This document shows positions 18,393-25,984 of a stretch of 64,000 nt of DNA, piece by piece (position 1 is the first letter of the stretch; each line of letters opens with the position of its first letter). A program made the position numbers and the translations under genes. The DNA is from Gammaproteobacteria bacterium (GTDB lineage: Bacteria; Pseudomonadota; Gammaproteobacteria; Steroidobacterales; Steroidobacteraceae), in NCBI GenBank assembly GCA_947452065.1, contig CANGBB010000001.1:434001-498000 (forward strand), read 5' to 3'. Below the pieces are notes generated by a model. It did no database searches. It had not been told where the DNA came from and worked only from the letters and a program-made list of their open reading frames with translations.

Positions 18393-18736
18393 GCGGACGT
18401 GGCGAAATTGGTAGACGCAGCAGACTTTGATCGCCGGAGTGCCCGCCGGGAAACCGGTGGTGCAGAACTGCCCAAACTCGGGGAACGCTGAAGGCCGTGT
18501 GCCATGCCAATCCCGAGCCAAGCCCCCGTTCTGCGGGGGAAGGTGTAGAGACTAGACGGGCAGCGCCTGCCGCGTCGGGGTGGCGTCATGCCACGCTGCG
18601 CAATGGCGAAGGGATAGTCCAGACCACGAACACCCGCTGGTGCGTCAGGCACAGCGTGTGGCGGTGAAAACCGAAGTGGCAGGAAAATCTGCTTCCTCAC
18701 AAGGGAGTGCGGGTTCGATTCCCGCCGTCCGCACCA
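18393..18736 (+). tRNA. tRNA-Leu(UAA) split by a group I intron
   Basis: The 5' exon is 18393-18427 (35 nt) and the 3' exon 18684-18736 (53 nt), giving an 88-nt class II tRNA including CCA. The acceptor stem GCGGACG pairs with CGTCCGC. The anticodon stem GCAGA/TCTGC closes the loop CTTAAAA with anticodon TAA. A long variable arm CTTCCTCACAAGGGAG-type hairpin is present, and the T-arm is GCGGGTTCGATTCCCGC. The interruption is after U34, the first anticodon base, the same insertion point as in the well-known cyanobacterial tRNA-Leu(UAA) introns. The CCA end is one base before the ATG of ccmA. Confidence 0.93.
18428..18683 (+). ncRNA. Group I self-splicing intron (256 nt) in tRNA-Leu(UAA)
   Basis: P1 can be drawn between the 5' exon ACUU plus intron UG (18424-18429) and the guide CGGAGU (18435-18440), with the required U-G pair at the 5' splice site (U18427 with G18437). 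P2 is CCGG-GAAA-CCGG at 18446-18457, a GNRA-capped hairpin. The catalytic core is recognisable: GAGCCAAGC, then GGTGTAGAGACTAGACGG (P7 5' strand and guanosine site) and GGGATAGTCC (P7 3' strand). The intron ends in G18683 before the 3' exon. The core is strikingly like the small Azoarcus tRNA-Ile intron (subgroup IC3). It encodes no homing endonuclease. Confidence 0.92.
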
Positions 18737-18737
18737 C

Positions 18738-19361
18738 ATGATGCTTCTCGAGGCTCGCAACCTGCACCTCTGGCGCGGCGAAACGCATGTGCTGCGTGGC
18801 GTGTCACTCGCGGTGCAGACTGGACAGTGTTTGCAACTCACCGGCCCCAACGGGGCTGGCAAGAGTTCGCTGCTGCGCGTTCTCTGCGGTCTGCTACTCC
18901 CGGCGGAGGGTCAGCTTTTCTGGCGCGATCTCGACTGCACCCGTGAGCTGGGGCCATTGCAGCGTGAGTGCGCCTATCTCGGGCACCTGAGCGGACACAA
19001 GGCTGAACTGAGCGCGCGCGAGAACCTGGCGTATCTCTGCGGGCTGCGGCGGCGCTGCAGCAGCAATGATCTTGATGCGGCTCTGGAGGCGGTGGGTTTG
19101 GCCGGGGCCGCCCAACATCGGCCGCTGCGGCAATTGTCCGCTGGGCAGCAGCGGCGGGTCGCGCTGGCGCGCGTCCAACTGCAGCGCTCAACGATATGGC
19201 TTCTGGACGAGCCTATTGCCAATCTGGATATCCAGGGACAGGAACTCTTCCACCGTCTGCTGGCCTCTCACCTCAAGGACGGCGGTTGCGCGGTGGTGGC
19301 CACCCATCAACCGTTGTCAGTGTCTGAATCCGCATTGGTACGACTGGAGCTGCAAGCATGA
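18738..19361 (+). CDS. ccmA: Cytochrome c maturation ABC ATPase CcmA
   Basis: A 207-residue ABC ATPase which, with CcmB, powers release of holo-CcmE from CcmC during cytochrome c maturation (System I). Walker A is GPNGAGKSS, the signature LSAGQQRR and Walker B IWLLDEPIANLD. The gene starts ATG-ATG at 18738/18741, one base after the encoded CCA of tRNA-Leu, and no Shine-Dalgarno sequence is visible because the tRNA T-arm and acceptor occupy the upstream region. The N-terminus (LEARNLHLWRGE) aligns with other CcmA proteins, so a later start is unlikely. It begins the nine-gene ccm operon and overlaps ccmB by four bases. Confidence 0.94.
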   Translation: MMLLEARNLHLWRGETHVLRGVSLAVQTGQCLQLTGPNGAGKSSLLRVLCGLLLPAEGQLFWRDLDCTRELGPLQRECAYLGHLSGHKAELSARENLAYLCGLRRRCSSNDLDAALEAVGLAGAAQHRPLRQLSAGQQRRVALARVQLQRSTIWLLDEPIANLDIQGQELFHRLLASHLKDGGCAVVATHQPLSVSESALVRLELQA

Positions 19362-20044
19362 GCGGCACGCCCTCACTTTTTGAGATGGCACGCCTGCAGA
19401 TGGTGCGCGACCTGCGACTGGCTCTGCGGCGCGGCGGGGAGTGGCTGCAGCCGCTGGTGTTCTTTCTCGTGATCACCACGCTGTTTCCCCTAACATTCGA
19501 TTCGCAGCTCTCCCGGCTGCGGGATGTCGCACCGGCTGCGCTCTGGGTCAGCGCGCTGCTATCCTCGCTGCTGGCGCTGGAGCTCTTGTTCCGCGACGAC
19601 GCGCTGGACGGCACACTGGAGCAACTGGCGGTCAGCGGCACACCGCTGTCGTGGGTGCTGCTGGCCAAGACAGCGGTGCATTGGCTGCTCACCGGCTTGC
19701 CACTGGTCCTGATGGCACCGGTGGTGGCGGGGGCGCTGGGGGCGCCGTACGAGGCGATTCCCGGGCTGCTGCTGCCACTGGCGCTGGGTAGCATCACATT
19801 GAGTCTGATTGGCGCCATTGGCGCCGCCCTGACGCTGGGGCTGCGTCGCGGAGGGGTCTTGCTGGGACTTTTGACATTGCCTTTGACGGTACCGGTGATG
19901 ATCTTTGGTGCAGGGGCCTCAGTGCGCATCATTGCCGGCCAGTCCGCAGCGGGACCGTTGTATCTGCTCGCCGCCGTGGCCGTGCTTGCCTTGGCGCTGG
20001 CACCGCTGGCCATTGCAGCGGCCGTGCGCATTAACGTGGAGTAG
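19358..20044 (+). CDS. ccmB: Heme exporter permease CcmB
   Basis: A 228-residue inner-membrane protein with about six hydrophobic segments, the membrane partner of CcmA in the CcmABCD complex. The N-terminal RDLRLALRRGGEWLQPLVFFLVI and the ELLFRDDALDGTLEQLAVSG segment are typical of CcmB. The length is similar to the E. coli protein (220). It overlaps ccmA by four bases (ATGA) and its stop codon overlaps the ccmC start region, consistent with translational coupling. Confidence 0.94.
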   Translation: MSGTPSLFEMARLQMVRDLRLALRRGGEWLQPLVFFLVITTLFPLTFDSQLSRLRDVAPAALWVSALLSSLLALELLFRDDALDGTLEQLAVSGTPLSWVLLAKTAVHWLLTGLPLVLMAPVVAGALGAPYEAIPGLLLPLALGSITLSLIGAIGAALTLGLRRGGVLLGLLTLPLTVPVMIFGAGASVRIIAGQSAAGPLYLLAAVAVLALALAPLAIAAAVRINVE

Positions 20045-20046
20045 TG

Positions 20047-20811
20047 ATGACCTGGCTATGGTTCCATAAGCTGGCTTCACCGCCGCACTTCTACCGGATC
20101 GCAGGTCGCTGGCTGCCTTGGCTGGGCTGGTCAGCGGCCGTGCTGGGCGTGACGGGGCTGGTCTGGGGCCTGGTCCTTGCTCCGAGCGACTACCAGCAGG
20201 GCGAGGGCTACCGAATCCTGTATGTGCATGCGCCATCGGCCTGGCTGTCGACGTTCACCTATACAACGATGGCGGTGTCCGCCGCCGTTGGGCTGGTCTG
20301 GCGCATGAATGTCGCGCACTCCGTATCGGCCAGCTGTGCGCCATTGGGAGCGAGCTTTACCTTTGTGGCGTTGGCGACCGGTAGCCTGTGGGGCAAGCCC
20401 ATGTGGGGCACCTGGTGGGAATGGGATCCGCGACTGACCTCTGAGTTGCTGCTGCTGTTCCTGTATCTGGGCTATATGGGGTTGCGCAGTGCCATCGAGG
20501 ATCAGACTCGCGCGGATCGCGTCTGCGCGCTCCTGGCCATTGTGGGTGTAGTCAACGTGCCCATCATCTACTACTCAGTCGAGTGGTGGAATTCGCTCCA
20601 TCAGGCGCCCAGCGTCATGAAGTTCGGCAAGCCCACGATGCCGGCCAGCATGCTCGTGCCCTTGCTGATGATGTTTGCGGCCGGAACGCTGTTTGCGGCG
20701 ACGATGGTGCTGATGCGCGCTCGCGGTGAGATCCTGCGAAGAGAGCGCGTTGGCACGTGGCTGGAGGCAGCAGTGGGAGAATCTGTGGCATTGACTGGAG
20801 AGAAGCGCTGA
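20047..20811 (+). CDS. ccmC: Heme-handling protein CcmC
   Basis: A 254-residue membrane protein with six predicted helices that loads heme onto CcmE. The tryptophan-rich periplasmic heme-handling motif WGTWWEWDPRLTSELLL is intact, and candidate axial histidines are in the early YVHAPSAW and the later SLHQAPSV segments. A GTG at 20044 would add one residue, but the ATG at 20047 is the more natural start. It ends in a TGATG overlap with ccmD. Confidence 0.95.
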   Translation: MTWLWFHKLASPPHFYRIAGRWLPWLGWSAAVLGVTGLVWGLVLAPSDYQQGEGYRILYVHAPSAWLSTFTYTTMAVSAAVGLVWRMNVAHSVSASCAPLGASFTFVALATGSLWGKPMWGTWWEWDPRLTSELLLLFLYLGYMGLRSAIEDQTRADRVCALLAIVGVVNVPIIYYSVEWWNSLHQAPSVMKFGKPTMPASMLVPLLMMFAAGTLFAATMVLMRARGEILRRERVGTWLEAAVGESVALTGEKR

Positions 20812-20984
20812 TGGAGGCATTTCTCACCTGGCTGGCCATGGGCAAGTACGCGCTCTATGTCTGGTCGTCTTTTGGTCTGACGGTGGCGGTGGTGCTGCTC
20901 AATATCCATTGGGCACGCCGCAGCTTTCGTGATGCGTCTGAGGTGGCGCGCCGCCGTCTGGCGATGCGCAGGAGCGATCAATGA
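20811..20984 (+). CDS. ccmD: Small membrane protein CcmD
   Basis: A 57-residue protein with a single transmembrane segment (residues 14-31, LYVWSSFGLTVAVVLLN) and a basic cytoplasmic tail (RRSFRDASEVARRRLAMRR). CcmD stabilises the CcmABC complex and assists release of holo-CcmE. The pattern MGKYALYVWSSFG is typical of the family. The ATG at 20811 overlaps the ccmC stop, and its own end overlaps ccmE by four bases. A longer frame starting at 20757 lies inside ccmC and is not real. Confidence 0.92.
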   Translation: MEAFLTWLAMGKYALYVWSSFGLTVAVVLLNIHWARRSFRDASEVARRRLAMRRSDQ

Positions 20985-21439
20985 CACCACGACAGCAACG
21001 CATGACTCTGGTGCTTGGCGTCGTTGCGGCAGTTGCACTGGCAGGCTTTCTGGCCCTGCGCGCATTCCAAAACAACGTGATGTTTTACTTTGATCCGACT
21101 CGCGTTGCGGCCGGCGAGGTCAAGCCTGGCCAGCGATTCCGTCTGGGTGGCATGGTGGTCAAAGGCACTCTGGTGCGCACGCCCGGCACGATGGATGTGC
21201 GCTTCGCGGTCACGGATTACCGGCATGAGGTGGCGGTGAGCTACACCGGCGTGTTGCCAGACCTGTTCAAAGAAGGCACCGGCATGGTGGCCGATGGTCA
21301 ACTGGACGCAAGCGGTCGATTCATCGCGACACAGGTCCTCGCCAAGCATGACGAGAAATACATGCCGCCGGCGCTGAGTAAGTCGCTGGAGGCCGGGAAG
21401 GCCGCAGCCGCTGAAGCGGCGGCTGGGAGCCAACCCTGA
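20981..21439 (+). CDS. ccmE: Periplasmic heme chaperone CcmE
   Basis: A 152-residue protein tethered by an N-terminal helix (residues 8-26) with a periplasmic beta-barrel domain. The covalent heme-binding histidine is H123 in the motif LAKHDEKYMPP, with the tyrosine ligand Y127. It shuttles heme from CcmC to CcmF. The C-terminal tail is alanine-rich, as is common for the family. It overlaps ccmD by four bases, and ccmF begins at its last base (TGATG). Confidence 0.96.
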   Translation: MTPRQQRMTLVLGVVAAVALAGFLALRAFQNNVMFYFDPTRVAAGEVKPGQRFRLGGMVVKGTLVRTPGTMDVRFAVTDYRHEVAVSYTGVLPDLFKEGTGMVADGQLDASGRFIATQVLAKHDEKYMPPALSKSLEAGKAAAAEAAAGSQP

Positions 21440-23355
21440 TGTGGATCGAGCTCGGGCATTTTGCGCTGGTGCTGGCATTGTTCGTTGCCGCTGGCCAAGC
21501 CTTCTTTGGGCTTGTGGGCGCAGCCAAGCAGCGACTCGACTGGTTGCCCTTGGTGCGCGCCTCGGTACTGGTGCAGACGCTGTTGACGCTGTTCGCTGGG
21601 GCCACACTGATCAACGCCTTCGTGCGCAACGATTTCTCAGTCGGCTACGTGGCGGATCATTCCAACTCCATGCTGCCGATGTTCTACCGCGTGGCGGCCT
21701 TGTGGGGTGCGCACGAGGGCTCGTTATTGCTGTGGATCACAATACTGGCGTTGTGGACTGTTGCGGTCCGCGCCCGCATGCATCGTCTGCCGCCGTTGTT
21801 TGCCGCTCGGGTACTCGGCGTGCTGGGTTTGATCAGTGTGGGTTTCCTGCTCTTTACCCTGACGACATCAAATCCCTTCCTGCGGCTGCTGCCTCCGGCG
21901 GTTGATGGCGCCGACCTCAATCCGCTGCTGCAGGATTTTGCGCTGGCAGTGCACCCACCCATTCTCTACACCGGCTATGTCGGATTCAGTGTCACCTTTG
22001 CGTTTGCATGTGCAGCGTTGCTGGAGGGCAGGCGGGATCACGTTTGGGCCCGCTGGATGCGACCTTGGACGGTGATGTCATGGGCTTTCCTCAGTTGTGG
22101 CATCGCGCTGGGAAGCTGGTGGGCCTATTACGAATTGGGGTGGGGTGGATACTGGTTCTGGGATCCGGTTGAGAACGCTTCTTTCATGCCATGGCTCACC
22201 GGCACCGCGCTGATCCATTCACTGGCCGTGACGGACAAGCGTGGCCTGTTCAAGAGTTGGACGCTATTGCTGGCCATTGGTGCCTTCTCGCTGAGTCTGA
22301 TCGGTACGTTCTTGGTGCGATCCGGTGTGCTGGTGTCGGTCCATTCCTTTGCTGCTGATCCAGCTCGCGGCATTTTCATTCTGGCTTTTCTCGTTGTGCT
22401 GATTGGTGGTGCGCTGGCGCTGTACGCCTGGCGCGCACCGTTGCTGCAGTCGGAGGCGGGCTTCGCGCTGCTCTCTAGAGAGAGCTTCCTGCTCTTCAAC
22501 AACATCCTGCTGGTGGTCGCCACGCTGGTGGTTCTGGGCGGGACCCTGGCGCCGCTGATCGCCGAGACGCTGCGACTGGGCACTTTGTCTGTCGGTCCGC
22601 CGTACTTTGGACCTGCGTTCATGGTGCCCATGCTGCCGGCACTTGTGCTGCTTGGTGTTGGATTCCATGCCTCTTGGAAGCGCGGCGGCTTACAGGTCAC
22701 AAGCCGGATGCTGGGCGTTGTCGCAGGCGTCGCTGTGCTGCTTTCGGTGGCGATCCTGTTGGCCGGCTACGGCAGCCGCAAGCCACTGGCCTATGTGGGT
22801 TCGGCATTGGCCCTCTGGATCATCGGTTCGTCCCTCATTCAGCCCATCCAAAGCCTGCGGCGCGGACTGCGGATGCCGGCGAGTGTCGTTGGAATGACCG
22901 TCGCGCATATTGGCGTCGGGCTGTTCGTGCTGGGTGCGACGCTGGTTGAAAGCGCCTCTATCGAGCGTGATGTGGCAATGAAGACAGGCGTGAGCGTAGA
23001 GCTGGGTGGCTACACCTATCGCTACACCGGTGGCGAGGCCATCGAAGGCCCTAACTATGACGGCTTCCGCGCACATGTCACCGTATCCCGCGGCACTCGC
23101 ACTGTCGCCGTTCTGGCACCCGAAAAGCGCCGCTACTGGGTAACCAATTCAGTCATGACGGAAGCGGGCATTGGTGCTGCGTGGAATCGCGATCTTTTCG
23201 TCGCACTCGGTGAGGATGTGGGCGATGGTGCGTGGAGTCTGCGGCTGCAATACCGGCCTCTGATCCGTTTCATCTGGCTAGGAGCGCTGATCATGGCGCT
23301 GGGTGGCATCATCACGCTGAGAGACGAACGCTATCGGCGAGGGGCGCAGGCATGA
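21439..23355 (+). CDS. ccmF: Cytochrome c heme lyase subunit CcmF
   Basis: A 638-residue polytopic membrane protein that receives heme from CcmE and attaches it to apocytochrome c with CcmH and CcmI. The heme-handling WWD motif GWGGYWFWDPVENASFMPW is present at about residues 233-251. Conserved histidines flank it (HPPILYTGYVG before, and LIHSLAVTDKRG after). The length is near that of E. coli CcmF (647). It overlaps ccmG by four bases. Confidence 0.96.
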   Translation: MWIELGHFALVLALFVAAGQAFFGLVGAAKQRLDWLPLVRASVLVQTLLTLFAGATLINAFVRNDFSVGYVADHSNSMLPMFYRVAALWGAHEGSLLLWITILALWTVAVRARMHRLPPLFAARVLGVLGLISVGFLLFTLTTSNPFLRLLPPAVDGADLNPLLQDFALAVHPPILYTGYVGFSVTFAFACAALLEGRRDHVWARWMRPWTVMSWAFLSCGIALGSWWAYYELGWGGYWFWDPVENASFMPWLTGTALIHSLAVTDKRGLFKSWTLLLAIGAFSLSLIGTFLVRSGVLVSVHSFAADPARGIFILAFLVVLIGGALALYAWRAPLLQSEAGFALLSRESFLLFNNILLVVATLVVLGGTLAPLIAETLRLGTLSVGPPYFGPAFMVPMLPALVLLGVGFHASWKRGGLQVTSRMLGVVAGVAVLLSVAILLAGYGSRKPLAYVGSALALWIIGSSLIQPIQSLRRGLRMPASVVGMTVAHIGVGLFVLGATLVESASIERDVAMKTGVSVELGGYTYRYTGGEAIEGPNYDGFRAHVTVSRGTRTVAVLAPEKRRYWVTNSVMTEAGIGAAWNRDLFVALGEDVGDGAWSLRLQYRPLIRFIWLGALIMALGGIITLRDERYRRGAQA

Positions 23356-23903
23356 ATCGCTTCCTGTGGCCTCTGATCGCCTTCGCATTGCTAATGGTGG
23401 TGATGGTCGTCGGCCTGAACAATGCGGATCGCAAGGGCATCATTCGTTCGCCCCTGATTGGTCAACCGGCCCCAGTCTTTGATGCGCCGGATTTGCTTGA
23501 TCCAAGCGCCCGTGTCACGTCGGCACAGTTGTTAGGCGGTTGGCACCTTGTGAACGTCTGGGGTACTTGGTGCGTGGAATGCCGTGCCGAGCATGCCACT
23601 CTTCTGGCAATCAGCCGCGAGGGCAAGATGCCTGTCATCGGTCTGGACTGGAAAGACAGCGACGAGGACGCCAAGGTCTGGCTGCAGCAGTTGGGTAATC
23701 CTTATCAGCATGTGGGTGCCGATCGCGACGGTCGCATTGCCATCGACTGGGGCGTGTATGGTGCGCCCGAAAGTTTTCTCGTGGATCCGTCCGGTACGGT
23801 TCGCCAGAAGCGCACTGGCGCGATGAGCGAAGAGTTGTGGAGCCGATGCTTCCTGCCGTATCTCAGCGAGCCGCAACCCAAAATTCCGGCGGATTGCACA
23901 TGA
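23352..23903 (+). CDS. ccmG: Thiol:disulfide interchange protein CcmG/DsbE
   Basis: A 183-residue membrane-tethered thioredoxin-like protein that keeps apocytochrome CXXCH cysteines reduced. ATG 23352 gives an N-terminal anchor (residues 4-21) and the redox site WGTWCVEC, cysteines 74 and 77, followed by GLDWKD and the cis-proline region YGAPESFLVD. An earlier in-frame start lies inside ccmF and is not expected. It overlaps ccmH by four bases. Confidence 0.94.
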   Translation: MNRFLWPLIAFALLMVVMVVGLNNADRKGIIRSPLIGQPAPVFDAPDLLDPSARVTSAQLLGGWHLVNVWGTWCVECRAEHATLLAISREGKMPVIGLDWKDSDEDAKVWLQQLGNPYQHVGADRDGRIAIDWGVYGAPESFLVDPSGTVRQKRTGAMSEELWSRCFLPYLSEPQPKIPADCT

Positions 23904-24376
23904 TCGCGTCGTTTCATGTTTATCGGTTCAGGGCAGGGATGGCTCGTCTCTTTGCTGCTGTGTTGGTGACGCTGGTGTTTTCACTGGCCCTCACGGTGCC
24001 AGCGTTCGCTGTGGATATGACTCCGCCCTTGCCCGACCCAGTCCTGCAGCAGCGCTACAACGTGCTGGTCCACGAACTGCGGTGCATGCAATGTCAAAAT
24101 GAGGCGTTGGCCGATTCCAACGTAAGCCTAGCGGCCGACCTGCGACTGCAGGTGCGCAACATGCTGGCGGCTGGCAAGACCGATGACGAGGTGCGCAACT
24201 ACCTTGTGGCGCGCTATGGTGAGTTCATCTTGTTTCGTCCGCGCATGAGTCTGCGCAACCTGTGGCTGTGGGCCGCGCCGGTGGTACTACTGGTGGTTGG
24301 CGGCTTGGCTGCAGCTCGCATCCTCCGCCGTCGTGCAGCGCTGTTGGATGCTGATCCAGACAGCTCCGAAGAGTGA
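23900..24376 (+). CDS. ccmH: Cytochrome c maturation protein CcmH (redox domain)
   Basis: A 158-residue protein with a signal/anchor (to about residue 37), the CXXC site LRCMQCQNEALADS (C62 and C65), the three-helix bundle expected of CcmH/NrfF and a C-terminal transmembrane helix (LWLWAAPVVLLVVGGLAAA). It takes part in reduction and presentation of apocytochromes to CcmF. Unlike the longer E. coli CcmH, it stops after the redox domain, and the TPR part is encoded by the next gene. The start at ATG 23900 overlaps ccmG; an alternative start at residue 14 (MARLFAAVL) is possible. Confidence 0.93.
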   Translation: MIASFHVYRFRAGMARLFAAVLVTLVFSLALTVPAFAVDMTPPLPDPVLQQRYNVLVHELRCMQCQNEALADSNVSLAADLRLQVRNMLAAGKTDDEVRNYLVARYGEFILFRPRMSLRNLWLWAAPVVLLVVGGLAAARILRRRAALLDADPDSSEE

Positions 24377-24383
24377 GGCATCA

Positions 24384-25394
24384 ATGACACTATTCTGGCT
24401 GCTGGCGATCACGCTGACCGTGTTGGTGGCACTGGCGCTGCTCGTGCCTGCCCTTCGTGCGCCAGAGGCGTCGGCCCCTCGCAGCGGCCTGTGGATTGCG
24501 GCCTCCTGCTTGATCGGCGCGGTCCTGGCGGCTGCTTTGTATCTGCGCCTAACGAACTGGACTTGGGATGCGATCAGTCCCCAATTGCAACAATCGATGG
24601 ATGAGCTCAATAGCCTGCGGAGCCGAGCAGAGCGCGCCTCGCAGGACGTTGGCGCGTGGAATGATCTGGGTAGCGCCTACGCGCGCCTGGAGCAGTTTCC
24701 CGCAGCCCGGCGTGCCTTTGATCGCGCCAACCGCTTGGCTGACGGTCGCAATGCTGCGTCACTGACGGGCCTCGCCGAGGCCACAATCCTAGGCGGTGCA
24801 GCGGCCGGCCAGCTCGATCCGGCGGCCAGTGCTCGAGCCAACGAACTGTTCGAGCAGGCACTGAAGATCGAGCCTGACAATGGCAAGGCGCTGTTCTATA
24901 CCGCTGTGCTCGCCATGCAAAGCGGCAACCCCGCATTGGCGCGTGAGCGATTCGCGACGATGCGTCGTGGCAACCTGCCGGATGAAATCGCAGCGTCCCT
25001 GGATCGGCAAATTGCCGCGTTGGATCAGCAGCTGAAGCCAAGCCCGGCGGATGCGTCGACCACCATCCATCTTTCCGTCCGCGTGAGCGACGCCTTGCGC
25101 TCCAAGTTGCCGCCGCAGGCGCCGCTGTTTGTGTTCGTTCGAGGATCTGCAGGGGGTCCGCCGCTGGCCGTGAAGCGTTTGAGCACAACGCTGCCGGCTG
25201 AGGTGACACTCAGCGCTGCTGATTCAATGATTGCTGGCAGCAAGCTGCAGCCGGGTCAGAAGGTCACTGTGGTTGCGCGCTTGTCAGCTGGCGGCGGACC
25301 AGTGGCACAGAGCGGCGATCCCTACGGGGAACTGGTGACCACCGTTGGCAAGCGCGGCGTGCAGGAGTTGGTGATCGACCGCCTAAGCCCTTAG
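24384..25394 (+). CDS. ccmI: Apocytochrome chaperone CcmI (TPR)
   Basis: A 336-residue protein with two N-terminal transmembrane helices (residues 2-20 and about 34-53), then a periplasmic TPR domain (SQDVGAWNDLGSAYARLEQFPAARRAFDRANRL and ALKIEPDNGKALFYTAVLAMQSGN) and a C-terminal beta-rich domain ending in QELVIDRLSP. It binds apocytochrome c for the CcmFHI lyase. The start ATG 24384 follows a GAGTGAGG ribosome site. It is the last ccm gene, and its end overlaps a convergent membrane protein gene by four bases. Confidence 0.92.
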   Translation: MTLFWLLAITLTVLVALALLVPALRAPEASAPRSGLWIAASCLIGAVLAAALYLRLTNWTWDAISPQLQQSMDELNSLRSRAERASQDVGAWNDLGSAYARLEQFPAARRAFDRANRLADGRNAASLTGLAEATILGGAAAGQLDPAASARANELFEQALKIEPDNGKALFYTAVLAMQSGNPALARERFATMRRGNLPDEIAASLDRQIAALDQQLKPSPADASTTIHLSVRVSDALRSKLPPQAPLFVFVRGSAGGPPLAVKRLSTTLPAEVTLSAADSMIAGSKLQPGQKVTVVARLSAGGGPVAQSGDPYGELVTTVGKRGVQELVIDRLSP

Positions 25395-25984
25395 TGTGTG
25401 CCGTCTGAAGTCCCATCGCCCGGCGCGTTCGGTTCAGCGTCACCGTGAGCGGTGACTCGCACAGTGCTTAAACGTTCGTAAAGCCTGCGGCGCCGGTGCA
25501 GGGGCAGCCATTCGTAAGCCAGCATCTCTGCGGGTCGCCAAACCGATAACCAGCCGAGGATGATGAGACCCTCGTCGATCACGGCCGGCAGATCGTGGAT
25601 CATGGCTCTGGCAACGGTGCGGGCGAGCATGAACAGTGCAAACAATGCCAGGCCAGCGAAAAGGCCCAGTCGAGCCCGACGCAGGTGGTCACTCAGCTGA
25701 CGCCGTGCCGATGCGGCCAGGCGATGGTAGTAAGTCGTAACTGCCTTTTGCAGCGTCTGAACATCGGCAGGACTGGCGGTCGCATGAATACGCAAATGCC
25801 AATGTTCGGCCCCGAGCCGATCGCTGAACTCGCCTTCAATAAACTCGGCTGCGTCGCGATCCAGATCCCGATCCCAGAACGGGGAGGGGTCCAGCGAGTT
25901 GTACAACTGAGCTATCTCACGGACGTGGACATTCACGGTTGCTGTGCCGCTACGTTTACGGCTACGGCGATGCGCGGGACTCAT
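25391..25984 (-). CDS. Conserved membrane protein of unknown function
   Basis: A 197-residue protein from ATG 25984, which overlaps the upstream MgtC-family gene by four bases. The N-terminus is basic, and the middle carries LYNSLDPSPFWDRDLDRDAAEFIEGE, a soluble cytoplasmic segment. Two hydrophobic stretches follow (about residues 105-122, LGLFAGLALFALFMLA, and about 132-148, EGLIILGWLSVWRPAEM). The motif GWLSVWRPAEMLAYEWLPL is one I have met in uncharacterised bacterial membrane proteins, but I cannot name a function. A longer reading frame begins upstream but falls inside the neighbouring gene. Confidence 0.7.
   Translation of the reverse strand: MSPAHRRSRKRSGTATVNVHVREIAQLYNSLDPSPFWDRDLDRDAAEFIEGEFSDRLGAEHWHLRIHATASPADVQTLQKAVTTYYHRLAASARRQLSDHLRRARLGLFAGLALFALFMLARTVARAMIHDLPAVIDEGLIILGWLSVWRPAEMLAYEWLPLHRRRRLYERLSTVRVTAHGDAEPNAPGDGTSDGTH

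Noticed and set aside
18188-18862. Long minus-strand open frame (224 codons) across the tRNA-Leu intron, as a possible homing endonuclease
   Set aside because: It runs antisense through a tRNA, an intron core and ccmA, has no LAGLIDADG, GIY-YIG or HNH motif, and the composition is that of a shadow frame.
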